Counted from the stretch's first letter, positions 25,143 to 37,254 are shown. The stretch is 64,000 nt of DNA from Myxocyprinus asiaticus (GCF_019703515.2 NC_059372.1:18023492-18087491); one strand, 5' to 3'. The notes: a model not told the origin generated them from the letters alone. Numbers and translations: made by a program.

Positions 25143-26234
25143 GAGTTGCAAGGATACTGGAGAACTGGTGCTCTCTGCTCCACATCACAAAACGACTTTT
25201 GTGCTACTGGTGGTAAGACATCACAAAGCTCCATGGCCCAATCCTGTTTGTGTAACATGTTCTTTTCTTTACAGTAATGCACTTGTTTTTAACGTGTAAC
25301 TGTTTTTCCCAATCATTTGTGCAGAATGCTCTTACCCTGACTAGGAGTATCCGCCCCAGACAACTGATACAACACCATGACGTGGCAATGAGTATGTTCA
25401 TGTACAACAAACTCGAGCAAAATGCAAGCACTCCAGTTGTAATGTTCAATTCCAGTGTTTACGTGTGTAAAATGTACTCAAATGTATTGTCTTTTGTAGT
25501 AACATGCATGACAACCTGTAATTTGTAACTAAAAAAATCATACCTTTTAGCCAACAGACTTGCTTTAAAGTGTTAAAATGCCTTGATAGAACTCAATAAA
25601 AGATTTGTCAACTAAATGACAAAAAATATTTTGTCAAATGATATGAGTCATCATTTATACTTATATTCATGTGTTCCAAACCCAAACAACTGACTTTCTT
25701 CTGTGGGAAGAACTCAAAAGGAGATGTCAGGAATAATGAAGGGGACTGACAGCCGCTCTTTTATTTCAGCCTCATTAGCAGCATCTACATTGTACAATGT
25801 ATTTTCATATTCCACAGAAGAAACTTAAAAAAAAAAAAAAAAAAAAAACATGAGTAAATGGGTGAGTAAATGATAGAATTTTCATTTTTAAGCAAGTCAA
25901 CCCAAAGACAATGTTACGGTTTATTTAAATTTTGTATTGCACTTTCATTTCAAGACATGACATTGTAACTTAAAATAAATCTGACATAACAGAAAAATAA
26001 AGAATATCATATAACACATTTTAAAAGGTGTCCTGTATTGGAGCTGGAACCACTGAGTTTTGGAGCAAGTGAGTCAAGTGCTCAAAGTTGATGGGCAGTA
26101 CACAGGGGAAACATCTGAAAAACATGGCAATAACCTATGAGTCAATTATCACTGTCAGAACATGATGCTGTATTTTACAAAGGGACCCCGTAATAGTACC
26201 TCCTAAAACGTTCACACCAAAGTGCTAAAAGTCT
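24959..26234. other. Loop of the foldback element
   Basis: It holds an ATA/AAT microsatellite (25096-25141), a foldback MITE (25645-25892), and two acceptor-like sites, TTCTTTACAG (25265-25274) and CATTTGTGCAG (ending at 25324). An open frame of 83 codons from 25277 crosses the second site and matches nothing I recognise. AATAAA-type signals occur on both strands (25597, 25974). No transposase motif was seen, so the element is probably non-autonomous. Confidence 0.5.
25645..25892. mobile_element. Foldback MITE, short type (copy 4)
   Basis: It lies within the loop of the large foldback element. The left arm (GTCATCATTTATACTTATAT) pairs with GGTGAGTAAATGATAGAATT at the right. An A run lies at 25827-25848. 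Confidence 0.65.
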
Positions 26235-26456
26235 AATAAATATTACCTTACAACTGCTTTTATTAAATACATTAACATAATGTGAAACCAAATTAATGCC
26301 ATGGCAGATTTTGTACACTGTGTAATATAGGGCATTCATTTATGGTTTGTGCTCCTAAGGTCATCTAATATGATTCATGTTTTATAAAGGCACTATCTGT
26401 ACTACTAATCTTTTGTAGTGTCTAGTAGTGTGTCTGTTTGGATCCGCCATGTAACA

Positions 26457-28091
26457 TTAAAGAGCCCATATTATGCTAATTTACAGGTTCATAATTTTAT
26501 TTTGGGTCTACTAGAATAGGTTTACATGCTTTAATGTACAAAAAACATACTGTACATTTCTTTTCCCCGCTCTTCATACTCTGGCCGAAACACTCTGATT
26601 TACCTCCCGTCTCTTTAAAGCCCCCCTTTCCGAAAAGCCCAGTCTGCTCTGATTGGTCAGCTGGCCTAGTCTAATGTGATTGGCCAAACGCTTAGAGTGT
26701 GTGTCAGAAATGTAATGCCCTTTACCATAACCGAGTTTCAGCTCCAGAGTCTTCCTGAGCAACTGTAAACACTACTGTAACTATGGTCACAGTGGCGTCG
26801 GTTTTTGCCATACCAGTTCGGGCCAGAGTCCGATAATAAATGAAATAATGAAAGTTTGGAAGAACAAGTTGATCGATCCGAACCACCTTCGCAAGCACGA
26901 CTTGAGCAGGACGTTTCACAGTGGTAAGTTTTAATTTAGTAGCTTTCTTACAAGTACACTGTTGATTATTGTGAACCAAACAAAGCTTCAAGTTAAAGAC
27001 ACGTAGTGCATCTAAGTTAGTCATCTTTTGCTGGAATGGGTGTAGCCAAACTTTTTCGCCCGAGATATGAACGGAGAACAGAGGCTTACTCCCGGTTAGT
27101 GAGCAAGTTAGCCATGGACTACCGATAGCGGCCGTAACATTACAGCTTGTAATTATATAATTATATAAGACTCTTGAGATTGAACATTTTGTTACACAGT
27201 TTTGGTTAAAGCCGGCCCACAGATGAATAGTAAACCTTACCAAAACAATAACATTACATAGCAAGCTAGCCGAGCACTACCGTGGATTGCAGATGTAAAA
27301 TGACCGTTTGTAAAAATAAAACCATCTCCACACTTGATCACTATTCATGATAGTAAGAACGACAAACAATCTGCATAACTTTACCTTGTAGGTAAAAGTG
27401 GGCCTGCAGCTGATTAGCAAAACTATTTCAACACGATAACATCAGCTATCAGGATAGCAGAGGCCTACAGCTGTGCACTGGGTGTACACTAGCTACAACA
27501 CAAAACTCTGCATTTGAACTCTCGGTAGCAGATAAATCTACAAATAATCAAGCATACTTACAGGTTGTGATCCTGATGCGCCAGATTGTCCCAACAAACT
27601 GGGAACTGCACCATCTTTCAAGGGGTAACCAACTTGAAAATCCGGCATCGGTTGGGGTTGTACTGCTGAGGAATACTGGTAAAAATACATTTGAATCATT
27701 GATACTTCAATTTGTCTGTCTTTGGAGGTCCAAATAAAGAGGTTTTGCTTTCGCAGTGAAGAAAACGCGTCTTCTCCACATGACGACAACACTAACCCAA
27801 CTCATCCTGGCCTCTGCTTTAACTACGTTTTTTTGAGGGCGGGCCAAAGTAGCCCTTAAACATTATGCAAATGTGTTACATAGTGACGTAGATACTTTAC
27901 GGAAGAAATGGCTGGACTACTAACAAGCCGTTTCAAGTAGTTCTTGAGCAGTGTTGTCTGTGGGAGAGAATAACTCCCTTTTGCGTGGACTTTGTGCTTT
28001 GTAACTTTGCAGACCTTTTACATGCACAAAGAGCTATGTTACACACTAAAGGAAAGGTAAAATCCCAAAAAGCATAATAGGGCCTCTTTAA
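26457..28091. mobile_element. TTAA-flanked transposon inserted in the right foldback arm
   Basis: TTAA stands at 26457-26460 and 28088-28091. The inner ends are inverted: AGAGCCCATATTATGCT against AGAGGCCCTATTATGCT. The left foldback arm has a single TTAA at the matching place (24737-24740), which proves the insertion. Each half carries an exon-like segment with a splice donor facing inward: + strand GTTTCACAGTG/GTAAGT near 26923, and - strand CAACCT/GTAAGTATGC near 27564, the latter closing a 78-codon open segment. CCAAT boxes lie in the left half. Kolobok/piggyBac type by target site; no transposase recognised. Confidence 0.75.
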
Positions 28092-28590
28092 GAGTAAAGG
28101 TTTTGACAACACATTTCGGTCAAGAAACTTGGTTAAAATTAAAATAGCAGACTCATACAGTCAGCCAGGTTAGCTATAAATCTAATGATCAGGACACTCT
28201 ACAAATGGGCAATTTTTGCTGTCGACATTTAACAAGACACTACACGTTTATAACTGAGAGAAAATTATATGAACCTTAATTCACAGTATTACTCTGATGG
28301 CGTCCGTTTCTTTAAAAGTTTGCGGCCTTGGAGCTTATCTGTATGTGCTTGATTCCATGGTCATGAGAGCTCTGTGACTCTGGTCCCGCCCTGATAGTAA
28401 AATGAAGCATGACTGGTTAAAGATAGAACAAGCTACGATTGGTCCAAGTAATCTGGCCGTTATCTGGGTGGGTTCCACCTATTCGTAGATTTGTGTGCAA
28501 GTCCTGATGCCAGATTTGTTTCAAAATCAACAAATGCGTGTAGCGATCCGCAGATGCACAGGAAGCGATCCACAAATAAATGCTTGCGAT

Positions 28591-30147
28591 TAGGGCTGGG
28601 ACGATTCATTGACATAATCGACGTCATCGATTACAGAAATACGTCGATTTACATAACATGCGTCGGCGCGTCGCAATGGAGTAATTAAAATGGCAGCGCC
28701 CGGTTTAAGTATGGATTCCCCCGAAGAACAAGCTGCAGCTAAAACAAACTCGCCTACGGTCATCTAAAGTGTGGGAGTATTTTAGCCAGAGACCCAACAA
28801 TGTGGTGCTGTGTAAGCTATGCTAATTGGAAATGGCTTATCACAGCAGTACAACCGCCATGAACGAACACTTGAAGTGAAAGCATCCCGGAGCGCTTTGT
28901 CAAGACGGCAGCAAGGCAGCACCGTAAGTCCTGTTTACTTTTTGTCCCCACCCAAGCATGACATATTAGTATTACAACACGTGTTTCTGTTAGTAGTAGT
29001 CACTTTAAATTGATTTTCTAAATGTTTCCTCATCGCCCCCATGTTAAAAGTAATTTCTGCACCGCTGCTAACGTAGGGTGACCATACATCTTCTTTTTCC
29101 CGGACATGTCCTCTTTTTCGGACCTTACAAAAATGTCCGGCCGGTATTTCTAAATTTGCGAAAATGTCCAGGATTCCGCTTTAGTTGCATTATGATGTGC
29201 ATCTGGTCTAATACTTCATTGTGTGTGCGTGCATATTTGCATTGCTTTAACCCCTCTTTGCAAGTCCCGCCTTCTCGCACACCAACTGGTCAATTATAAG
29301 AGGCTTGCAGCAACTATTGGCCAAATTCCTGCCTGTCAATCTCTCCGCGAATGCACAAAGCGCTGTTGTGTTCGGCATAAAACAGTTGCTTGACAGTAGC
29401 AGCAAATGACAGCTGAGTGGAAACAATGCCCAAACGAAAGTGCAAATTTACATAAGATTTAAACAAAAACTCCCATGCTTTCGTCCAGGTCGAGATCCGT
29501 GGGAAGCAGAATGTATGACATGTAAAGCTGGCACTTATGTGTCAGTTGCTAATAAAGGTGCAAGTGATTACGAAGCACACATTAGCTCTGCGAAGCATAA
29601 AGGGTCAGCAAAAGGTGAAAGTTCATCAGGTAAATTAACGGACTACTTTTTGTGACCAGGTAAAATTATCACATTGCTTCATTTTCCATGGCCATTCAAA
29701 ATAACAGTAATAGTAAATGAAGGTACACTCATGTCATCAAATATTTTATTTTAGTACATGGACATTCAAAAGAATGTTGGAAATTTTTATTTATTTATAT
29801 ATATATTTACGTTATGCTAATAGAGTGTCTTTTTCACTGTATTCAAATTTGCATTCATAGTAACACTGTTTTTTTATGCAGGATAATGCCCTGCTGTGCA
29901 CACTTTGTTTCTTGTACATTTGTTTGTGTTTAAGAGAAGATGATTTAATAAAATATTGAAATATTAATGAGATATGTTTTGTATATTTATTTTGGGTTAG
30001 TTAATTGTTATATTAATCAAGTAATAATTATAAAAAATCTTTAGAATAATTGGCAAATTAGTTGTTAGATTAATCGGAAAAAGAATCGTTAGATTAATCG
30101 ATATATATATATATATATATAAAAAAAAATGGTTAGGTGCAGCCCTA
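28591..30147 (+). mobile_element. hAT transposon relic in the right foldback arm
   Basis: The ends are TAGGGCTGG and CAGCCCTA, a hAT-type pair, flanked by CTTGCGAT (28583-28590) and CTTGCAAA (30148-30155), an 8-bp target duplication with two changes. Near 28750-28830 a decayed BED-zinc-finger start is readable (KVWEYF and NNVVLCKLC, broken by stops). The left arm is uninterrupted at the matching place (24241). There is a (TA)n tract at 30101-30120. Confidence 0.8.
29074..29680 (+). mobile_element. 5' part of a second hAT-type element inside the first
   Basis: It begins with TAGGGTGACCATACATC, which looks like a second hAT-type terminus. At 29440-29655 an open segment of 71 codons contains WEAECMTCKAGTYVS and YEAHISSAKHKG, a BED-like C-x2-C...H-x4-H zinc finger as at the N-terminus of hAT transposases. 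No mirrored 3' end was found, so the element is truncated or chimaeric with its host. Confidence 0.55.
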
Positions 30148-30349
30148 CTTGCAAATCACAAATGAATGCTGGACAAAGTTGTGTTTGTGAGTTAAAAAAT
30201 ATATTTGTAAATACATTTTTTTTTTGCAAATCTCATTTTAGTTATTTGTGAATTCACTTTATTTTTGTGAAATATTTATTTGTGGATCTCATTAAATTTA
30301 TTTGTGAACCAACTTTCTAATTGTAAATCTCTTTCCACTTGTATATTAA

Positions 30350-31615
30350 TTCACAACAATTCTATTTCCATACCAAGATGGCTGAGGCAAGGTTGGTGGG
30401 TGCGGAAAAGTGCATACATAACTTGTCCACAAACAAACATCACAGTCTGTTTAATAGTGGTGGGAGAGAAAAAATAGATTCACCGATGCATAGCGAATCT
30501 TTCTCTGTTGATTCTGAACTGATTCTCAAAAATTCAGATTCGAATCTGAGTTCAATTTATACCGCAGCGGCGCCACAGACAGAGTGGGAAGCTAGAAACA
30601 AATACACGTGTTAGACGTGCGATAAAGCCAAGTGCACAAACAAGAATGTTTGCAGACTAGGTGTATATTAACCACACAACCATTCATGCCTGAATAATAC
30701 TACGATCCCGAAATTCATTTGCAACCCCACACACATAGCAACGAGAGAGTTTATTTGTGATAACCTGTCAACAAACAGCATGAAAGACAGGCTTGCATCC
30801 TTTATTGCACTGATTTGCACAGAACGGGAAAAACAAGAGCTTAAAATAATAATGAGACAGTGGTTCAGGAGACGTGGGTGATGTTTTGATTTCTTTTTTT
30901 TTTTTTTTTTGGTCCCCTGCTTCCCAATGCCTTTCCTCTTGTGCTCTCTCCATTTCATTGGCTGTTGCTCATTGCCAGTCTCTCACTCATTCGTACAGTG
31001 CACACACCTAACGACTAGGGTTTAAAATCCATCGTAGCGTTTGCGATGGAGTCATGCGATCTGAGACTTCTAGTCGCAGAGCAAACAGATGGAACAGCGC
31101 AAACTAGATGCTTGATACATTTCTGAAGCAACAACCCCACTATTTAAACCTCTTTCCTATCATGCTGGTGAGGAGAGGAGAAGCTGACATCCACATTCTC
31201 ACAGAAGCATATCTCATCTTGGACCAGCAACTTCTAGTTGTGGTTATAGTTAAAAATAAAAATGAATAGACATGGCATAGATAAATATTCATTATTAATA
31301 AAATACTATTAAATAAAAATAATTAACATTGCTTTCTACAAAAAAATTGTTTTATCTAATCGGTTGAAGTGTTTAATGCTGTAGTATTTATGTAATGTGA
31401 CTCTTTCTGATTTTTAAAAACAGCTCTTAAATAAAATGCTGAAAGGGCAAAAAAGAGTTTAAATCTATCTGAATGTGTGTATTGATGAAAAAATAAAATG
31501 GAGGACAAGATGCATTGTGATGCATCGAGAATCATATTGTAATCTAATTGTTACCCTTTGAATCGTAATCAAAACGAATCATGAGGCCAGAGAAGATTTA
31601 CCCCTCCACTGTTTA
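30350..31615. mobile_element. Possible hAT-type relic and flanking intronic DNA
   Basis: Between about 30470 and 31590 the two ends share mirrored, AT-rich motifs (GATTCACCGATGCATAGCGA at the left; GATGCATCGAGAATC and CAAAACGAATCATGAG at the right). No transposase is readable. A T run lies at 30893-30910. Weak call. Confidence 0.35.
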
Positions 31616-32691
31616 GGTGTCTAAGGCAAAATATACTTTACTGCCTGCCGCTACTGGGTTGATGACATAATTCGCATCATGTGTACTGTGCATGTGTGAG
31701 ACGTGGTGGCATGCGGTAAACCAAAATATATTTCGGTCAAACATGCGCAAGATGGAGCAGCACTCAGGAAAACAAAGTGTGCCCTAGCCTTTACTCCTAG
31801 CATTGAGACCTTATTTTTATCATCCAAAGCCTTTATGCCATCACAAGCTGGTTTTATAATATTCATAAATAAAATCTTTGTTTCTTTCAGACGGACGGGG
31901 AAAATAAAGTGACTGAGTAGCTGTGCACCCGACACTAAATAGGAACAAGGCATCTGTCAACTGAATGTGAACTGCAACGTACCCCATCGACTTTTCCAGT
32001 GTAGACAGCTTGATTGATTACAATAAGAGATATCTAGTTTTGACACTCAGATATCTAGTTTTGACACACAGTTCTGTCTACTTTAACCAGACTGTTGTTG
32101 TTTTGAAAACTTTCATCAGTGAAGTCATTATCTCGACCACGGCCACTGACATTAGTGGATCCTGTTTCGAGAACAGCAGGTTTAAGGGGGAAACTGCCTT
32201 TCTTTGGTGTAAATGAATGGAACAGGGCCAAGATTGGAAACCGGCACTGTGGCAGTGGAAAAATGTATGCCAAGCATAACTTAAGTGTGCAGTCTCTCAG
32301 GAATGAGAAACCCCTCATTGGCCCACTCATCGCCACCTAGTGACCATCATCCCCAACAATCATGGAATATCTCTGCAGCCTGTGCCCCCACACCAACTAT
32401 AACTCTCCTTTACTGCAGACAGCTCTAATAAAGGATTACAATTACAATTAAAGTAATGAGCAAAGGGGGGGAAAAAGAAAAGTCAGAGGATGGATCCCCA
32501 GGCAAATTAAATTGCAGAACAGTTTGAAACTGAGCACAGAGTTAGTCTTTTGGGTCATTACTGGCTAACTACCTCTCATTCCCTCAATAATTAACTTTCA
32601 GATTTTGCAATCAGGAACCACAGAATTGAAAGAAAAAGTGAAATGCAGTCCAAAAATGTCTGCAGTGGCCCATGGATCAAACCTCACATTA
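31616..32691. other. Unclassified, possibly repeat-derived DNA
   Basis: Contains a short tandem repeat (AGATATCTAGTTTTGACAC twice, 32028-32067) and otherwise unrecognised sequence. Open frames occur on both strands, but none resembles a known protein. Confidence 0.3.
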
Positions 32692-32800
32692 AAGGGATAG
32701 TTTACCCAAAAATGCAGAATGTTTGCCTCAGTCCCCATTCATTTATTTTATTGTATTTTTTTTTGCATAATTTTCCCATTCAATAAAAGTGAAAAAATTA
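32692..32800. mobile_element. Half of a foldback MITE, short type
   Basis: TTAAAGGGATAGTTTACCCA at 32690 matches the left end of the MITE family; no right arm is present. Confidence 0.55.
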
Positions 32801-33559
32801 GTCAGTATGAGCTGGAAGCTCATTTTAAAAACCAACACTTGGGAAACAGATGTCTCCAATGACTAGAAGGCAAGAGGGCAACAGCAATGTGTATGCAAAC
32901 AGAAAAAGAATATGACAGTAAAATTAGCTGATGCCACTGGCTATAATGTCAACATTGGCATCTCATCAGGCAGCCCCCAATTTTTCGAAGCTTTGGGGAT
33001 GCTGTTTCTATTTTCCAGCGTAGTGGTGATAGCAGAGGGGCTCCGGAAATTCAGAGACTGCCGAGCCAAAACAGATCACTTCAAAGTGCCTTATTTAACG
33101 CTTGCTAAATTTTTCATCACAGTTGCTTAATATCCTGGGGAAGGGGAGCTTTTGAAGTTGCGGTGAGACCGGGATGTTCTTCTGACAACTTTTTCTCCCC
33201 CCCTCTATTCACCTCTTCCCACAGCTCCTGCATCCCTTGCTCTTGCCACAGGAGGCCAGTGATATTTGGGGCGCACGGTGGAGCCCCAGCGGGCAAAGTG
33301 AGGCTGGAAAAGCGTCCCATGGAGCTGGCAGTTACCATGCCAACACACAGAGCGTTACAGTGAACGTGTTAGTGCACAGGAGGGTGCCACAAAAACACCA
33401 CTGGAGGGAAATATATTTAACCTTTCATACACCTTTGAGGGAGAAAATCAACAACATATGACTGAAAGACAAACAAGAGAGATGGCAAATACGGATATTG
33501 CAAATACCGTATATCTACTGACTATATGAGAACCTAATGAAGACAATAGTGATGGAGAT
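32801..33559. other. Intronic DNA, candidate conserved block 32900-33430
   Basis: High-complexity, relatively GC-rich sequence with no repeat seen elsewhere in the window. Open frames of 60-75 codons exist on both strands but none is recognisable. It could be regulatory. Confidence 0.3.
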
Positions 33560-34115
33560 GTAACATGATACATTCAATGGGGTGAAAAAAATCCACTAAG
33601 AGACCACTAATGAAAATTATTTTCTTTTGCATTCTATTCTAATTTAATATGATTTTTTAAATAGAAATTATATTATGAGCATAAAAATTTGAGTGAAAAG
33701 TTAAATTAAAAAAGTAATATGAATTTCAAAATTTCTTTAGGACGTCCTCCTTTTGCTTAAATGACAGCATGCACTCGTGCTGGCATGGAAGTTTATGCAA
33801 AACCTGATGATCCATGTTATCCCAGCATGATTTACGGACGTTCCGAAAAGCATCTTCATCAGTGTGCTTGTGTGAAAGGAAGGAAATCTGACCTTATGTA
33901 CAAAGGAGTTAACAAGGTCAGTGTCACAAATTTACTTACATTTGATTAGTGACCTAGAAAAAGTGCAGAAAAATATTTAATCTTCATTTTAAGTAATTAC
34001 TTTGATTTGTTTTAGTATATTTAAAATCCCAAAACTTTGGTTTTATTTCTATGTTTAAATGAAAAAACTCCCAGATTTGAAATGTGGTCTTAAGACTTTT
34101 GGACCCCACTCTATA
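33560..34115. mobile_element. DNA-transposon-derived repeat, copy 2
   Basis: Same repeat as 23203-23665 (GCAAAACCTGATGATCCATG). The right end, CTTTTGGACCCCACTCTATA, mirrors the left end of the other copy. Confidence 0.6.
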
Positions 34116-34995
34116 CTTTAGGCTAAATGCAGATTTGTTCTTCAATCACTACCATTTTCAATGCAAAAGAAGAAAGGAAAAACGGAGTGGGCAGTTAAAT
34201 AAAGAAATAATGAATCAGTGAGTGGGAGAGGGAGAGGGACAGGGCAGGAAGGACATCCCCTGGAGGCGAGCACTCAGCCCTGAATGCAACTGGTGCTGGG
34301 TTTGAGTGACAGGTCAGAGTGCAGTGCAGGTCCAAACCTGCTCTGGCTCAGACTCTAGCCAGGGCCGCCTGCCACCGCGAAGCGAGGGCCGCCCATCCGG
34401 CGAGGTGAGTCAGAACCTGTTAAAGTGACTGGTGTCCCCGGCCTGACACCCCGGCACTCGCGCCCAGAGCCTCCCTCCAGCCCTGCCACTATTCCCCTTC
34501 CGCTCATCCACATCAAATCCTTTCAGACACAGATTTCAATTATTCACCCCATCCAAATAATGCTTTGTGACATGATTTATCCAAAGCTATAATAATCCAC
34601 TTAACTGGGAAAGAACAGCTCATCAAAAAGAGAAAAGTAGAGAAAAAAAGGGGTACATGTCAAGCAGTTAGAAAGCCAAGAAGCCTTAATAATCTACATT
34701 TTTCCCACTGTTAAGGACTGTGCTTTGAGCTTGGCTAGACATCATCCATAGCGTAAAATTACATCATACAAAACCAAACAATACACAGCTTAATTGTCCA
34801 ATGATAGTAAATGTGCCATAGATAATCCAAGAACTTCCTGGTTTAAGAGTAATAAAAGATAGTTCAGCTACTGAGAAGCACACTGAAGGCTGGGAATGGG
34901 TGAGGATTATACACATTCATGTTCATTCTGTTCACAAAACTGAACAGCTGCTTGATATGGCAAATAATCTACAAATTGTTGGGGAAATATTTTTA
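34116..34995. other. Intronic DNA with a GC-rich block
   Basis: 34190-34500 is markedly GC-rich (GCCGCC-rich near 34360-34405) in an AT-rich setting, with a donor-like GAGGTGAGTC near 34401. No protein-coding exon could be recognised. It could be a small promoter, an enhancer or an unrecognised exon. Confidence 0.3.
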
Positions 34996-36220
34996 TACAG
35001 TGGCAAGAAAAAGTATGTGAACCCTTTGGAATTAGCTGGTTTTCTGCATTAATTGGTCATTAAATGTGATCTCATCTACATTAAAGTCACAAGTATAGAC
35101 AAAGCACAATGTGCTTAAGCTGACAACAAACAATCAATTATAATCTATGTCTTTATTGAACACATCCCTTTAAACATTCACAGTGCTATGGAAAAAGTAA
35201 GTGAACCCCTGGGATAAAGAGGTCAACAAAAGCTAATCAGAGTCAGGAGTTGGCAAACCTAGCATCCAATTAATGAAACGAGATTGGAGGTGTGGTTTAC
35301 AGCTACTCTGACTTATAAAAAGCACTCAAACATTTTTAGTTTGCTATTCACAAGAAGCATCTACTGACATGGACCATGCCATGCAAAAAAAAAGAGATTT
35401 CAGAAGATCTACAATTGTATCAAAAATCGAAAATTGTATAAAGCTGGAAAGTTACAAAGTTACCTCGAAGAGCTTAGATATTAATCTTTCCACAGTTAAA
35501 CAAATTGTCTATAAAAGGAGACAATTTAGTACTGTAGCTACTCTCCCTAGAAGTGGCCATCCAGCCAAGATGACTCAAAGGGAAGAATGCTCAATAAGGT
35601 AAAAAGAACCATAGAGTGACAGACAGCTAAAAACTTGAGGGAATCATTGAAACTGGTTAACATCTCTGTTAATGAGTCTACTATACAGAAACATTAAACA
35701 TTGTGTCCATGGCAGGACACCACAAAGGAAGCTTCTGCTTTCCAAAAAATAATAAAAAAAACATTGCTACATGCCTGAAGTTTGCCAAAGACCACCTTGA
35801 CACTCCACAACGCTACTGGGAAAATGTTTTGTGGACTGATGAAATTAGGTTGAATTGTTCGAGAACACGCAGCAATACGTAGGGCATAAAAAGGGCACCG
35901 CATACCAACATGAAACCATCATCCCAATGGTGAAGTACAGTGGAGGGAGCATCATGATTTGGGGCATCTTTGCTGCTTCAAGGCCTGGACAGCTTGCCAT
36001 CATCAAGGGAAAAATTAATTCCCAAGTTTATCAAGATATCCTACAGGATAATGTCAGGGTTGCTGTGTGCCAGCTGAAGCTCAGTAGAAGTTGAGTGATG
36101 CAGCAGGACAGTGACCCTAAATATCGAAGTAAATCCACTACAGAATGGCTTCAAAAAAAAGAAAATCCACCTTTTGGAGTTGTCCAGTCAGAGCCCAGAC
36201 CTTAACCCAATAAAGATGCT
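34996..36220 (+). mobile_element. Tc1-like element, decayed, 3' truncated
   Basis: The left terminus is TACAGTGGCAAGAAAAAGTA. The transposase is readable in broken pieces: an N-terminal segment from 35369, LWTDEIRLN near 35830, a SIMIWGIFAA block near 35953, and SPDLNP near 36190. Frameshifts and stops separate these pieces. The sequence leaves the family consensus just after the last block, so the right terminal repeat is missing. Same family as the host element at 58249-60968. Confidence 0.8.
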
Positions 36221-37209
36221 ATGAAAAGTGATGTTTCCATATAGTCACATTTTTCTTTGCATGCAGTCGCTTCACTTTAAAAGGGAGGAACACAGAGGAA
36301 TAAAAAAAACTATCGCTTAGATTTTTGTCAATAACTGATAATTCTAAAAAGCAACTATCGGCACTGATTAATCGGTATAACCGATATGTCAGTATACCTC
36401 TAATATGAATATCATGATCATACCAATAGTCTTTATTAAAGACTAATACAGTGTTAAAATCGCTGTAACACAAGGCCCAAAGTGGCTTATTGCTGTTATA
36501 CAGTGACGGCAACAGCAATATATAATGTCACCCATTTTAATAAATAATAAAATCTATTAACAATTAAGTATTAATATAGAATTCAAAAATAATGAGCATT
36601 CACAGGTGTGTATATCAGCTATTTTATAATGACTTCCATAAGTGTTTAAAATAGTTAAACACATTAATAAAAATAATCAGAGTAAAAATTAACACAGTTC
36701 TGTAGGCTGTTTACAGTGCCAGGCAATGTAGCAATTCAATGCAATATACGGTCAGAGGTGTGTGTAAATAAGCTATTTTACAGCAGCTTTGAATGTGGCT
36801 CATCCAATGAGATTTTATAGTCTAAATAATTAATTCTTAGTTATTTAATATAATAACATAAATTAATATATAATATATTATGTTAACATTTATTAATAAA
36901 ATAATAAAATAATCTATTTGGAAATACAAAACAAAACAATAAAAACACTTTTTTATACTTAACTAACATTTCTCTGTTTTTCTATTGTTTATGTACTTAT
37001 ATTTTCATTAATAAAGATTTTTTACTGGATGGTGATAATAACTGGTAACGCAAACCAACCTTACATATTATTGAGTGTAAGATTGTACAACCCAATTCTA
37101 CTGGTATAAAAAATCCATGTGGAATAGAATGGGTGCGTTTAGCCAGTTTCATATTGTTGGGGAGGTTTTTTGACTTGAATGCTTTTATTACTATATAGTC
37201 ATAACTTAC
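36221..37209. other. AT-rich intronic DNA, nothing recognised
   Basis: Very AT-rich. A fragment around 36355-36400 with CGGTATAACCGATATG resembles transposon-end sequence but cannot be assigned. Confidence 0.35.
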
Positions 37210-37254
37210 CAGAGCTTCTCTTGGAGCCGCATCTTCACCAGCTGGAGCAGCATT
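37210..37254 (-). CDS. pex14: PEX14 coding exon 2
   Basis: A 45-bp exon read antisense, between an acceptor (TTTCAG, ending at 37255) and a donor (GTAAGT at 37209-37204). It encodes NAAPAGEDAAPREAL in phase 0, continuing exon 1 directly. The AxxxxPREAL end matches the stretch just before the conserved N-terminal PEX5-binding domain of PEX14. The next exon would carry that domain; I could not find it between here and the left edge. Confidence 0.75.

Larger units (their letters stand above)
24000..30349. mobile_element. 6.35-kb foldback element with 955-bp arms and TTAA ends
   Basis: The left arm (24004 to about 24958) is the reverse complement of a right arm that runs from about 26235 to 30345 once two insertions are removed. 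TTAA stands at both outer edges (24000-24003 and 30346-30349), as expected for piggyBac- or Kolobok-type target duplication. Paired landmarks include GGAAAGAGATT at the edges, CACAACTTTGTCCAGCATTC, GCGGGACCAGAGTCACAGAG and CCATGGCATTAATTTGGTTT near the loop. The 1.28-kb loop has no recognisable transposase. Family unknown to me. Confidence 0.85.

Noticed and set aside
26722..27264. 180-codon open frame on the minus strand
   Set aside because: Lies within the TTAA-flanked insertion and has no recognisable domain; composition looks non-coding.
24000..30349. CRISPR-like or prokaryotic systems
   Set aside because: Inverted arms, introns and transposon content are eukaryotic; no regular spacer-repeat array exists in the window.
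34360..34410. GC-rich block as a PEX14 exon
   Set aside because: It has a donor-like GTGAGT on the plus strand, whereas PEX14 is on the minus strand, and no PEX14 peptide is readable.
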